Source: an uncultured Corynebacterium sp. (GTDB taxonomy: Bacteria > Actinomycetota > Actinomycetes > Mycobacteriales > Mycobacteriaceae). From it: DNA of 64,000 nucleotides. Position numbers and translations under genes: made by a program. This document shows positions 43,090 to 52,652 of the stretch, piece after piece; the stretch's first letter is position 1, and every line of letters starts with the position of its first letter. The stretch spans positions 136,363 to 200,362 of the forward strand of contig CALUCD010000004.1 of the NCBI GenBank assembly GCA_943914465.1. Direction: 5' to 3'. The notes below the pieces were generated by a model. That model was given only the letters and a program-made list of their open reading frames with translations. It had not been told where the DNA came from and made no database searches.

Positions 43090-44447
43090 GGGCACGCTAC
43101 TTTCCGCTGCTCGCCTCCGCGATGGCGGTACAGGCATCCCAAGCGCCATCCGATTTCGCGAACAAGCTTTCACTGCGCATTTTCAATCGCCCGTTGGCTG
43201 CCCAGACGTCGCTGCTTCCGCTTGATGGGCGTCGCGCATCAGACTTCTCAGTCCACATCACCGACTCGTGCACGGGTCCTTGGAACGGGCGTGTGCTGCA
43301 CGTGCTCACTAACTCGTTGCCGCATTCGCGTGGGGGTTACGCACTTCGCACGCACGCGATATTGGAAGCCGAACGCGATCTGGGCATTGAAGCCTCCGCC
43401 ATCACGCGCCTTGGCTATCCGGCGGTGGTAGGCAAGCTGCCTTTCCAGGCGCACGAGGTGGTAGACGGTTTGTCGTATTGGCGAGCCTTGCCACCTACAC
43501 TTTCGCCGCGCTTTACGCGACGGATGCGTACGCAAGCGCGCTACATCGCGGCAACCGCGCGTCGAACTGGGGCGAGCGTGCTACATGTGACAACACCTTG
43601 GACGAATGCAGTCGCAGCGTCGTGGGCTGCTGCCGAATTAGCAATTCCATGGATCTACGAGGTTCGCGGGGAACCCGAGTCCACATGGGCCGCCGCTCAG
43701 CGCGCTGACGCCGACGCGTACGACAGCGAGTTCTACCGAGCCTCGCGGGCAAAAGAGAGCGAGGCGATGCGTGCAGCAGCCGCGGTGGTGGTGCTCAGCG
43801 AGCACGCCAGGCAAGATGTGGCGGGGCGAGCAGTGAGCACACCGATTTCGGTCATACCGAACTGCATCCCAGAATCCACCTTGCACGAGGCAATACCCGC
43901 CGCTACCGCACGGGCAAAATTGGGTTTAGACGGACCCCGGTACGTCGGAGCTGTGAGCTCCCTCGTCTCTTACGAGGGGTTTGATGACTTGATCCGGGCG
44001 ATGCCTTATCTTCCCGCCGATGTCAAACTTCTTCTGGTCGGCCAGGGCGCGTCGACGGCTCAACTCGTCGCTCTCGCTCGGGAGGAAGGGTTAGAGGGGA
44101 GAGTGCACTTCGCCGGTTGGAAATCCCCCGAGGAAGCTGGGTTGTGGTACTCGGCGTTGGACGTATTCGTAGTTCCCCGGAAAGATACGAGAGTGACCCG
44201 CGTAGTGACACCAATGAAGGCACTGCGCGCCCAAGCGCAGGGAATACCAGTCGTGGCATCCGATCTTCCTGCGCTGCGTGAAGTGACCGGGGGAGAGGCG
44301 ACTTACGTACCTGCAGGCAACCCCCAAGCGCTAGCAGATGGCATTCATCGGGCCTTGTCGTTGCCACGGACTCCAAGTGCACATGCGCAACATCGCACCT
44401 GGGCGTCGGCGGCTGCAGCATATGAGGACCTGTATTCGCAGCTGTAG
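43086..44447 (+). CDS. Glycosyltransferase family 4
   Basis: 453-aa GT-B protein. GRVLHVLTNSLPHSRGGYALRT marks the N-terminal domain after an unusual about 70-residue leader; the C-terminal GT1 domain shows GAVSSLVSYEGFDDLIRAM, LLLVGQGAS, and TPMKALRAQAQGIPVVASDLPAL with the conserved Glu region altered to MKALRAQ. GTG 43086 overlaps the previous stop (GTGA), so the pair is coupled. It ends tail-to-tail with the next gene, 3 bases apart. Confidence 0.88.
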   Translation: MRARYFPLLASAMAVQASQAPSDFANKLSLRIFNRPLAAQTSLLPLDGRRASDFSVHITDSCTGPWNGRVLHVLTNSLPHSRGGYALRTHAILEAERDLGIEASAITRLGYPAVVGKLPFQAHEVVDGLSYWRALPPTLSPRFTRRMRTQARYIAATARRTGASVLHVTTPWTNAVAASWAAAELAIPWIYEVRGEPESTWAAAQRADADAYDSEFYRASRAKESEAMRAAAAVVVLSEHARQDVAGRAVSTPISVIPNCIPESTLHEAIPAATARAKLGLDGPRYVGAVSSLVSYEGFDDLIRAMPYLPADVKLLLVGQGASTAQLVALAREEGLEGRVHFAGWKSPEEAGLWYSALDVFVVPRKDTRVTRVVTPMKALRAQAQGIPVVASDLPALREVTGGEATYVPAGNPQALADGIHRALSLPRTPSAHAQHRTWASAAAAYEDLYSQL

Positions 44448-44450
44448 TTC

Positions 44451-46352
44451 TTAGACGGTAACGTGCGCGAGATTAAAACCGGCTGTCTCAACGATTGAGT
44501 TGGCGAGAAGCTCTGAATCGGCAATGTTCCAGGTGTGTGTAGACGCCCCCCTCATACACAGGTAGTTAAAGCTATCTGCTGCGTACACGTGCTTTCCCTT
44601 GGCCTGCACATCGATGAGGAACTCGCTGTCCTCGCCCGCAGTCCTATCGCGGAACGGGGACTCTTCGAAGGTCCGACGCCACCCGACCAGGGTGGATCCT
44701 GAGACAAATGGATGCCACACATGTTCTCGATGCGGCCAGCGGTGAACGATCAGATCGTGAGACGCGAGGTAGAAGTACAGCGACGCTTTACCTACAAGAT
44801 CGGCATTCATGACTCGCAGGGTGTTGACCTGGTCGCGGAGATAGTTGGGAAGGTAAAAGTCATCGTCATCAAACTTCGCGACGATCTCCCCGCGCGCCTC
44901 AGCTACCAGCAGGTTCAGACAGTGACCGAGAGTCGTGTCCTGTGACGCTGTGAGCACACGAACTTCAGATATGCCGGCAGCTTGAGCGCGTGGCACAACA
45001 TCATCGTCGAGCTTGATCCCGTGGGCCAACACAACAAGTTCAATATTGGGATAGTGTTGCGCCGCCACCTGTTGAATCAGGTGCTCGAGGGAGGCGTCCC
45101 GGTTCGTGGAGCAAATCACGGTGACCAACGGATCACCCGAATCTTTAAATGGGATACCAACGGTTTGAATGAGCGAGGCAGCCCGGTGACGGTAGGTGTG
45201 GTTCTCCCAGATGTTGCGTTGTGCGCGGTGGGCCATTCGCCGACGAAGCTGCTCGGACCCAACAAGTGCGCGGATCATGTTCTCGGCTTCAGGTTCAGTC
45301 GCTGCTGAGGCGACTTCATCTGGTTCGAAGAAGCGTCTGAGGGCTGCTGAGTCGGTCGTGAGCACTGGGGTGCCGGATGCTGAAATCTCGAAGATCCGCC
45401 GTGCACACATACTCGGGCTATCGACAACCGAGTTGACGTTTAAAAACAGCCTGTAAGAGCGGTAGGCAGTCAGCATCTCGGGGTACGGAAGTGAGCCCTT
45501 CACGTACTTTTGGAAGCGCGACGGGAATTGATATTTCGCTTCTCCGCCTGCGTGACGGGAGAAGATCGTGAAGCTAATTTCGTACCCTTCTGCGACATTG
45601 TGCGCCGCTCCAAGGAGTAGCTGCATCTGCTCGCGGCGCTCGGGGAATTTGTCCCTGAAATAGGTGCCGGCAAACGCAACGTCACCGCGCTGGCGCTCGA
45701 GGCCATTACGCGCCGGGTTATGGATTGCGGGTTGTGCGGCGAAGGGAAGAACGATGACTTCCGCCCCCGGCAGCTCAGATTGGTAGCGCGAGACCATATT
45801 TGTATCTGTAGTAGCCACTACATCGAACAGCGCGGCTGTCTCGAGGAAGTCGTCGAAGTGGGGAGGATCTTCCTTATTCCAGAACACCGTTGGGATTCCG
45901 AGGCTGTTGCATGTGGCGATAAGGTCCCGCAGATCGGCCGACGGCGCATTACTGCCGGTGAGTTGGTACCTCCAGGCTCCCGAGTTTCCAGCCCACGCAG
46001 ACTCAACGAGAAGGAAATCAAGGCCCTGAAGCTCGGCCTCCGAAGTCTGCCCCGGGTCTAGCGGCACAAGGTTGAACTCCGGCCCCCACGCCAGAAACGA
46101 AAACTCATCAAGAATGCAACCAACCTTGAGATCGAAACTTGGCGGGGTCGCGGGCGTTCTCAAGCCGGCAACCGAATCAAGAGCTTGGAATCCACTGTGC
46201 TGCGCGGCGAGGCGCTTCCGAGAATTCCGCGCGGTTACAAGCTGGCGTGCCTTGCGTACCACGGGCTTTGGGGCGTGGCGAAAGAAGATCCGCTTTGCTC
46301 TTAGCTTGGCGCCTGCAAATTGCTGGCTGAGATTCAGGGGACGAACACCCAC
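44451..46352 (-). CDS. Two-domain glycosyltransferase (CgeB-like GT-B plus GT2)
   Basis: 633-aa fusion. Residues about 60-400 are CgeB/DUF3880-like: FDVVATTDTNMVSRYQSELPG, VAFAGTYFRDKFPERREQM, and ARRIFEISASGTPVLTTDS. Residues about 405-633 are a GT2 domain: LVTVICSTNRDASLEHLIQQV, GEIVAKFDDDDFYLPNYL (DxD-type metal site), and SGSTLVGWRRTFEESPFRD. The GTG start at 46352 has AGGAG 9 bases upstream. Fused enzymes of this kind add alternating sugars in surface glycans; the actual linkage is unknown. Divergent from the ABC permease gene. Confidence 0.87.
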   Translation of the reverse strand: MGVRPLNLSQQFAGAKLRAKRIFFRHAPKPVVRKARQLVTARNSRKRLAAQHSGFQALDSVAGLRTPATPPSFDLKVGCILDEFSFLAWGPEFNLVPLDPGQTSEAELQGLDFLLVESAWAGNSGAWRYQLTGSNAPSADLRDLIATCNSLGIPTVFWNKEDPPHFDDFLETAALFDVVATTDTNMVSRYQSELPGAEVIVLPFAAQPAIHNPARNGLERQRGDVAFAGTYFRDKFPERREQMQLLLGAAHNVAEGYEISFTIFSRHAGGEAKYQFPSRFQKYVKGSLPYPEMLTAYRSYRLFLNVNSVVDSPSMCARRIFEISASGTPVLTTDSAALRRFFEPDEVASAATEPEAENMIRALVGSEQLRRRMAHRAQRNIWENHTYRHRAASLIQTVGIPFKDSGDPLVTVICSTNRDASLEHLIQQVAAQHYPNIELVVLAHGIKLDDDVVPRAQAAGISEVRVLTASQDTTLGHCLNLLVAEARGEIVAKFDDDDFYLPNYLRDQVNTLRVMNADLVGKASLYFYLASHDLIVHRWPHREHVWHPFVSGSTLVGWRRTFEESPFRDRTAGEDSEFLIDVQAKGKHVYAADSFNYLCMRGASTHTWNIADSELLANSIVETAGFNLAHVTV

Positions 46353-46439
46353 GTTACTTACTCCTGGCTAGTAGATACCGACACGATATTAGGTAAAATG
46401 CTGCGAATGGGCTCATTCTTAACTGAAAGGAGGGGGCCG

Positions 46440-47369
46440 GTGGGCACATCTCAGCGCCTGTCTGATGACGAGATCTCCAACATATCGGACCAGGAGGACG
46501 TGGTCTGCGAGGCTCGGGCCAAAACGCTGCTTGTAGATACTAGTAATCTGCGCAGGCTTAACGTTCGTCCGAGCTTGCCGAGGTACCTAACTCAACTATG
46601 GGGACGCCGACATTTCATCATCACTGACGCACGCTTTCGCGCGTTCCGCACTGCGAAGAGCTACCGGCTTTGGCGATTCTGGCTCGTTGCGCAACCTCTT
46701 CTCGAGGCCGCAATGTACGGGTTAATTTTCGGGCTTCTTCTCAAAACCTCGCGGGGGATTGAGAATTTTCTCGGGTTCTTGGTACTTGGAGTCACGTTTT
46801 TCAGCCTGCTAACTTCACTGGTCAACGGTGGTCAGTCGTTACTTCAGACCTCCAAGAATTTAATGCAAGCCTTCTCGTTCCCGCGGGCATCGCTAGTGCT
46901 TTCGCAATCGTTGCGGTACATGATCGACAGTTTGCCCGCGCTGCTGGTTGGGTTGGTCTTCGCATTAGCCACGCAATACCAGGAACCTATCTCATGGAAG
47001 ATCATTTTTGTTGTGCCGCTGACGCTCCTCATGTGGCTGATGGGCACCGGGTTCATGTTCATTGTGGCCCGGTTGACGGCGTTTATCCCTGAACTCAAGG
47101 TTCTTATCAACCTCGGCCTACGTGGCTGGTTCTTTGCTTCCGGTGTCTTCTTCTCTCTTGAGAGGTTCGCCGACACACCCACGATGTACAAGCTCTTCTC
47201 AATCAACCCTGGCTACCTCTTCCTCAAGTCGGTACGAGATTGTGCCATCTACGACACCATTCCGGCGCCTGAAATCTGGCTCTATCTCACAGCGTGGGCG
47301 GTGGCCGCGTTCTTTATAGGTCTGCTGTTTTTCTGGCGCGCGGAGGAACGATATGTGCACGTCAAATAG
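46440..47369 (+). CDS. ABC-2 type polysaccharide export permease (Wzm-like)
   Basis: 309-aa membrane protein with six hydrophobic segments in the ABC-2 pattern (WLVAQPLLEAAMYGLIFGLLL; FLGFLVLGVTFFSLLTSLV; FVVPLTLLMWLMGTGFMF; LYLTAWAVAAFFIGLLFFW), preceded by a polar head. GTG 46440 is chosen because AAAGGAGGGGG lies 4-14 bases upstream, the strongest ribosome-binding site in the window; upstream ATGs (46398, 46407) lack one. It overlaps the ATPase gene by 17 bases. Together they would flip a lipid-linked glycan across the membrane. Confidence 0.9.
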   Translation: MGTSQRLSDDEISNISDQEDVVCEARAKTLLVDTSNLRRLNVRPSLPRYLTQLWGRRHFIITDARFRAFRTAKSYRLWRFWLVAQPLLEAAMYGLIFGLLLKTSRGIENFLGFLVLGVTFFSLLTSLVNGGQSLLQTSKNLMQAFSFPRASLVLSQSLRYMIDSLPALLVGLVFALATQYQEPISWKIIFVVPLTLLMWLMGTGFMFIVARLTAFIPELKVLINLGLRGWFFASGVFFSLERFADTPTMYKLFSINPGYLFLKSVRDCAIYDTIPAPEIWLYLTAWAVAAFFIGLLFFWRAEERYVHVK

Positions 47370-48225
47370 CTCGGAGTCCAGCCCAATTGACAATCCACGT
47401 GAGGAAGTGATCGCTGATCCGGTGGTGGTCGCCGAGAACCTCGGAAAAACCTACACAATTACCGGTGCGGCGGCAGAAGGGGAGGGACATCGGATCGGGC
47501 GACGCGATGTGCGCCACGTTGACGCGTTACGCGGCGTCTCATTTGTGGCCAGGAGGGGTGAGTCCATCGGGATCATCGGGCGAAATGGATCAGGTAAATC
47601 TACGTTGCTGAATCTGATCGCTGGTGGTGAAGCGCCGACATCCGGGAAAATCTCGGTAGCGCACCAACCGTCGCTGCTCGGCGTGACCCCGGCACTGCAA
47701 GGTTGGCTCACAGGAGAGCAAAATACTTATCTCGGGCTACTGGCGCTAGGGATGTCTCCCCAGCAGGCAAAAGAAAAGATCCCTGAAATCGTCGAGTGGG
47801 CGGAGCTGGGCGAAGCAGCTACACGTCCGATGAGCACTTACTCATCAGGAATGGGGGCGAAGCTGAGCTTCGCGATCTCGACGGCGATCCAGCCGGAAAT
47901 TCTTCTTGTCGATGAGACGCTCTCCACGGGCGATGCTGCCTTTGCAGACAAAGCGCGCGAGCGAATGCAGGCCCTGCTGGGTACCACTGGCAACATTTTT
48001 TTAGTGTCGCACTCACTTTCAATCGTGCGGGAAAACTGCTCTCGCGCGATCTGGATTCACCGGGGCGATGTGATCGCGGACGGCGGGTCCGAAGAGGTCA
48101 TTGAGGGCTACTCGGCTTTTTCGGACGCACTGAAGAGCGGAAAGGATGACGAAGCTGATCAGGTGCTGGCGCGTCACCGAAGCAGATCCCCTGAGGTCAA
48201 CTTGGTTTCCATGAGCGGCGATTGA
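47353..48225 (+). CDS. Polysaccharide ABC transporter ATPase (Wzt-like)
   Basis: 290-aa ATP-binding subunit. Walker A GIIGRNGSGKSTLL, signature STYSSGMGAKLSFAI, Walker B ILLVDETLSTGDAAFADKA, and LVSHSLSIV; the wording of the signature and Walker B regions is that of teichoic-acid/O-antigen exporters (TagH/Wzt). There is no C-terminal glycan-recognition domain; the last 40 residues are a short charged tail, so substrate selection must lie elsewhere. The start lies within the 3' end of the permease gene. Confidence 0.93.
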   Translation: MCTSNSSESSPIDNPREEVIADPVVVAENLGKTYTITGAAAEGEGHRIGRRDVRHVDALRGVSFVARRGESIGIIGRNGSGKSTLLNLIAGGEAPTSGKISVAHQPSLLGVTPALQGWLTGEQNTYLGLLALGMSPQQAKEKIPEIVEWAELGEAATRPMSTYSSGMGAKLSFAISTAIQPEILLVDETLSTGDAAFADKARERMQALLGTTGNIFLVSHSLSIVRENCSRAIWIHRGDVIADGGSEEVIEGYSAFSDALKSGKDDEADQVLARHRSRSPEVNLVSMSGD

Positions 48226-48310
48226 AGCCGAACACTTTGAGGTACTGGACGGTTGGGTTTCTAAGACGCGTTGCTGCGCCTAAGGAGCCCGTAGAACAGT
48301 ATCACGCCAG

Positions 48311-49210
48311 CTAGGCGGGACGTATTGTTAGAAGCGACCTCTCGATAAAATCCAACAGCGTTTGCCGCGAGGCGGTCTCGAGCGATTTAACTAACTGCGT
48401 CGATGACTGGGCAGATCCCGCCAGCGCTCCCTCTAGCGCCGAATCTAAATATCGATCGAAGGCCTCCCGGTCCTGTCCAGAATGCGCTATTAGCGGGCGG
48501 TTTGACTCCTGGCTGACATCGTCGATGCTGACGCGCGTCACCGTGCTCCAGTACTCAAATACCTCCTCGTATAACCTTCTAATGTCGAGGGTGGATCTGT
48601 CATTCAGGTGTGCCGCCGTGGCGAGCACGACCTCGTCGTTCGGGTAGCGTTCCTGGCCCTGATACTGGCTCGCAATCTTCTGGCGGAATTCAAGACCGTC
48701 TTGAGCGAGATTCTTGCTGACGCGGCTGAATGGGAAGGCCATCGCGTGGGGCTTAACCCCCGGTATAACCTCTAGCAGTGCCTTGCCCCACATCCAGTTT
48801 CCGCCGCTCGGCCACAAGTGGGTGGAGAGCAGGTCGTGATCAAGCCTAGCTAGGCGCTTCAGTAAATCCTCAGCGCCGTTCAAAAAGTACACATCGGGTT
48901 CCACTATCCAGGCATAGTCCCAATCGAGATCGAGCACCCGATAGAACACGTAATCACCACACAGCCAGCCGGTGCGAGCCCCACTATGCGCGAAATGTAG
49001 GCCGGATTCTTCCACGAATCTCTTCGTAATTCCGTAGGCGGGAATTCCGAAGCCGTCGAGAAGATCCGATGTTTCTTGATCGCTCAGCTCGATGCAGTCC
49101 GGCACCGCGAGAATTGTCCAGCCAGCCAAGCTCTCTTTAAGGCCGGCAACAAGCTCTTGAACACGAGGTGACCACTCGGTGCAGCGGATGAGAACGTAAG
49201 TTTTCGGCAT
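48311..49210 (-). CDS. Putative GT-A-like glycosyltransferase, 299 aa
   Basis: Soluble protein beginning MPKTYVLIRCTEWSPRVQEL. YAWIVEPDVYFLNGAEDLLKRL resembles the metal-binding acidic strand of GT-A transferases (here EPDV), followed by SGGNWMWGKALLE and NDEVVLATAAHL, as in capsule-type transferases. I cannot name a family, so the call is by pattern and island context. The upstream 230 bases (to 49440) are AT-rich and hold the divergent promoters of this and the next gene. Confidence 0.6.
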   Translation of the reverse strand: MPKTYVLIRCTEWSPRVQELVAGLKESLAGWTILAVPDCIELSDQETSDLLDGFGIPAYGITKRFVEESGLHFAHSGARTGWLCGDYVFYRVLDLDWDYAWIVEPDVYFLNGAEDLLKRLARLDHDLLSTHLWPSGGNWMWGKALLEVIPGVKPHAMAFPFSRVSKNLAQDGLEFRQKIASQYQGQERYPNDEVVLATAAHLNDRSTLDIRRLYEEVFEYWSTVTRVSIDDVSQESNRPLIAHSGQDREAFDRYLDSALEGALAGSAQSSTQLVKSLETASRQTLLDFIERSLLTIRPA

Positions 49211-49440
49211 ACAGACAGTATATATATTTCTATCATTAAACTATTATCTCTGTTATGGTTGGCACCCTGCGATTGATCGGCGAGCAACCATTTAATTCCC
49301 GGCCCGGTCCGTTCCCGGAGTCACCGAGGGTGTTGAGTACATCCTCTTGAAATCCTGATTTAATGCTTTATGTAAAGTGATGAAGCACTTGCAATATATC
49401 GTTCAAATTATGTGTGTTGATTGGAAATAGGAAGGTCACG

Positions 49441-51357
49441 ATGACAATCTCCCGGTCTGAGAGTGATAGTTTCGCCACCTCCGCTGAGCAGCTGGCGTTA
49501 GCCGCCGAGGTGTCACCTATCGGTGACTATGAAAACGCCGTAGCGGTTCAAGCCGGCGAGGTCATAACTGTCGTTATCGAGACAGAGTCGAAGACCTACC
49601 TTAAGAATGAAGCATTGCTAGCATTCCAGTTCTTTGACACGAGTATGGAGCCGCTTTTCGACCCAGACTGGCCGAACATCTCTGCGTCAGTGGGTGCTTA
49701 CCAATATTTGTCGACTCCATCAGAGAACGGCCGGACCGTCGATATCATCGAACTCGTCGCGCCGGAGCGAGCAGAGACTCTGTATATCCGCGGGATACAG
49801 TGGGAAAATGGTGGGCAGACCTCGATTGTTGGACAGGTTCAGATCATTCATGAGACGGTCGGGGAAACCATCACTGAAACACCAAGCGGTCAGAAGCGCG
49901 AGTATTCGTCAAACAACTTCGTGACTCGATCACCTATTCGTGCTGGCACCAGGAGTGTCGCGGTGAAAGCGCAATATCGGGCGGGTCTCGAACCGGGTTC
50001 GGCACCTGTGCAAGTGATTTTTCGAGATCGGGATGGTGAGCCCCTTCTGCCCACAAGCGACTTACCCCAGCACCCAAATTTCGGTGCGTTCTTGAGCCTC
50101 GATGCGAAATCGGCAAGCGTGTCCGAGTCCGAGTGGATTTTGACGGTGCCAGAGGGTTCAGCCCAGATCGAATTTCGGGGTGTTGAGTGGGGGCCCAAGT
50201 CGGCGATCCTGGTAGGGGCCATCGAAGTGACCCCTCACAGCAGCGCTGACGACGTGATTAGCGAATTCGTGAAAGCTATCAAGCCAGATCAGCCTCTGTT
50301 GGTGATCGACACCACCGCACCTCCAATCGGCCATCCGACACTTTCATTACGGCCCAATAATTTGGCACAGGCGTATGAGAGGCTCGGGGCTGCAGTCGTC
50401 TTCATTCCGTTCGGGAGTCTTCAGGAGTTTCCCGAACGACCTTCTAACCAGATTCTTCAGTTTAAGCGCGAGGATTTCCCTCGTGCATTGCGCATCTTGG
50501 AACAGCACCGCCACAATTTCGATAACACATATGTTTGCAGCTCGTTCCCCAGCCTTCACGCCGTAGCTACAGCGGCCTGGTTGAAAGCGAACGGGTGGAA
50601 CATCGTTTACGAAGCGCGTGACGATATGGAAGAGTTCCGCCGAGTCGGTTATTCAAAGTGGTATTCGCCTCAACTGGAGCGTCAGATGCTCCTTCTAGCC
50701 GACCTGGTGGTAGCGGTCAGTCAGCCTCTGATGCTAAAGCTGGAAAGCCTGGTTAAGAACCTCCAGCGCCGAGAGGTTGTGCCGAATGCAGTGGCTAAAA
50801 CTACTATCGAAACCTCGACCAACTTGCGGTCCTGGGAGGTAGCGGACGCCCGCAATTCAAGTCGCACCTTCGGGTATGTTGGCCACTTAACCGACTCCTG
50901 GTTTGACTGGGACCTGTTGATTGATGCGGCGAAACAGTTACCGTCGATCGAGTTTGAATTGGCGGGGCATGGGATACCTGCCAACATAAAGCTGCCGAAC
51001 AACGTGAGGTTTCTGGGGCCAAAAACTCATGAGGAGCTTCAACCAATCGTGACGCAGTGGAGAGCTGGCCTTATTCCTTTTAGAGACGAACCGCTCACCC
51101 GTTCTGTTGATCCAAACAAGATATACGAATATCAGGCGTGGGGCCTTCGGGTGCTAACGGCGCCGATGGGGAATGTCGAAAACCACCCCTCCACATGGGT
51201 TTATAGATCGCAGGATCAGTTCATAGAGATGCTGGCCGAGATAGCAGAAAAAGATTATAACGCGTCTGAGGTCGCAGCAATCCGCCATTTCGCGGAACTA
51301 AATGACTGGGATAGCAGGGCGGCGCGGATGTTGCAGCTGATCGCGAATAATAACTGA
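49441..51357 (+). CDS. Glycosyltransferase with duplicated N-terminal beta modules
   Basis: 638-aa protein. ATG 49441 has AGGAAGG 6 bases upstream. Residues about 18-150 and 165-275 are two related beta-rich modules, sharing a closing motif (LYIRGIQWENGGQTSIVG / IEFRGVEWGPKSAILVG). Residues about 285-638 are a GT-B glycosyltransferase: YEARDDMEEFRRVGYSKWY, VVAVSQPLMLKL, FGYVGHLTDSWFDWDLLIDA, and SVDPNKIYEYQAWGLRVLTA. The modules may bind the growing polysaccharide. Followed after 12 bases by another transferase. Confidence 0.85.
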   Translation: MTISRSESDSFATSAEQLALAAEVSPIGDYENAVAVQAGEVITVVIETESKTYLKNEALLAFQFFDTSMEPLFDPDWPNISASVGAYQYLSTPSENGRTVDIIELVAPERAETLYIRGIQWENGGQTSIVGQVQIIHETVGETITETPSGQKREYSSNNFVTRSPIRAGTRSVAVKAQYRAGLEPGSAPVQVIFRDRDGEPLLPTSDLPQHPNFGAFLSLDAKSASVSESEWILTVPEGSAQIEFRGVEWGPKSAILVGAIEVTPHSSADDVISEFVKAIKPDQPLLVIDTTAPPIGHPTLSLRPNNLAQAYERLGAAVVFIPFGSLQEFPERPSNQILQFKREDFPRALRILEQHRHNFDNTYVCSSFPSLHAVATAAWLKANGWNIVYEARDDMEEFRRVGYSKWYSPQLERQMLLLADLVVAVSQPLMLKLESLVKNLQRREVVPNAVAKTTIETSTNLRSWEVADARNSSRTFGYVGHLTDSWFDWDLLIDAAKQLPSIEFELAGHGIPANIKLPNNVRFLGPKTHEELQPIVTQWRAGLIPFRDEPLTRSVDPNKIYEYQAWGLRVLTAPMGNVENHPSTWVYRSQDQFIEMLAEIAEKDYNASEVAAIRHFAELNDWDSRAARMLQLIANNN

Positions 51358-51369
51358 GAGAAGGTTAAA

Positions 51370-52356
51370 ATGCGCAAATTGATTGTCTATCCCAACTACT
51401 CGAAGGGTGGAGTGACTACCGTTATACGTGGTCGCGCTTCGAACGAACCAGACACAACTTTCGACGCGATTTTCCTGTATGACCGAGGTGGAGCTGGCTC
51501 GCTCGACCAGTTTTCCAACGTGAACGTGCGGGTTGTGCGGCCAGACCGTGTTGACACCTATCTCAAATTCATCACGTCGCAGTATGAGTACGACGAGATT
51601 TCGGTACTGAGCCTGCCGAAAGTGGCGAACAAGTTGCTGGAACGCGATGATCTCGCAGTCGACTACGAGATCCATTCCTCAGATATGAAAATCGTTGGAG
51701 GTGAACTTGAACAGCTGCAAGTAGATCGATTGAGCCTGCTTTACACTCCCTCGTCCCAAATGGTGGATCGTCTAACTCAACTCGTGCCCAAGCGGCTTCG
51801 ACCCAGACTTCAAATCCGTCAAAACCTGGTTGACCACACAACGTTTAGGCCTGCCGGAGATATTCGGCTGGATGCCTGTTGGGGAGAAGTCTCTGTCCCG
51901 CTGGTGTGGGTGGGACGTTTTGATGAGGGGAAGGGATACCTCCACGTCCCCCGGACCTTGGCGAAGCTGCCTGAAAGTTACGGGATAACGGTAGTAGTGA
52001 GCTTGGAGTCCGACCCCGATCGATTCGCGAAGTTTCTTGCCGAGTGCGATGCCCTCGGCGTCCGAAGCCGGGTAAGAGTATTCATGGATCTCGATCCAGA
52101 GGATATTGCCTCCTTGTATCGGTCGGCGGCTGAGAATGGGGGAGCCTTCCTTTCCACGTCTCTGATGGAATCATTCGGTTACGCGGTTCGAGAGGCCCTA
52201 GCTTGCGGTCTTCAAGTGATCGCCTACTCGCTGCCGGTCTTCAGGTCGGTGAACAACGCGAGCCTCACACTCGTTCCCATTGGCGACGTTCATGGAATGT
52301 CCGCAGCTATCGCTGCGACAACGGGCGAGGATATAGCGGACAGGCAGCTGACATAG
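51370..52356 (+). CDS. Glycosyltransferase family 1/4, 328 aa
   Basis: GT-B enzyme. MRKLIVYPNYSKGGVTTVIRG opens the N-terminal domain and LVWVGRFDEGKGYLHVPRTL the C-terminal domain; FLSTSLMESFGYAVREALACGLQVIAY carries the conserved Glu of the donor site (ExxxxxxxE). It ends soon after this helix, a little short for the family, so a few terminal residues may have been lost. A GAGAAGG site precedes the ATG. It is the last intact gene of the plus-strand glycan operon. Confidence 0.87.
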   Translation: MRKLIVYPNYSKGGVTTVIRGRASNEPDTTFDAIFLYDRGGAGSLDQFSNVNVRVVRPDRVDTYLKFITSQYEYDEISVLSLPKVANKLLERDDLAVDYEIHSSDMKIVGGELEQLQVDRLSLLYTPSSQMVDRLTQLVPKRLRPRLQIRQNLVDHTTFRPAGDIRLDACWGEVSVPLVWVGRFDEGKGYLHVPRTLAKLPESYGITVVVSLESDPDRFAKFLAECDALGVRSRVRVFMDLDPEDIASLYRSAAENGGAFLSTSLMESFGYAVREALACGLQVIAYSLPVFRSVNNASLTLVPIGDVHGMSAAIAATTGEDIADRQLT

Positions 52357-52652
52357 GCTGCCGTTGGTCAGGACGGTTCCGTGGGCATTGTGGCCTAAAA
52401 CGGTCGCTCTCCCTTCAAGCCGGGATCAGACTATGCGGTGCAGACCGAGGATGGCCATGTCGGAAAATGTCATCCGACGGTCAGGGTAGAGTGGCTGTTC
52501 GTCGCGCGCTCGTTCTCGCCGGCGCCCGATCGTCCGGGTAAGTTCGGACGAGTCTTTGCCGACCGTGTACTAACAGTTATGCACCTGACGATCGAGGCCG
52601 GTGCAGACGGCGGGCGGAGAGCAGCGTCGTCCGGCAGGAGACGTTGGGCTGG
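52357..52652. other. Gene-free gap with possible coding remnant
   Basis: No intact gene is seen between the last transferase and wecC. A plus-strand frame from about 52400 to 52719 stays open and reads like protein (for example HPTVRVEWLFVARSF near 52470) but has no start with a ribosome-binding site and runs into wecC on the opposite strand. It may be a decayed gene or chance. Confidence 0.3.
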
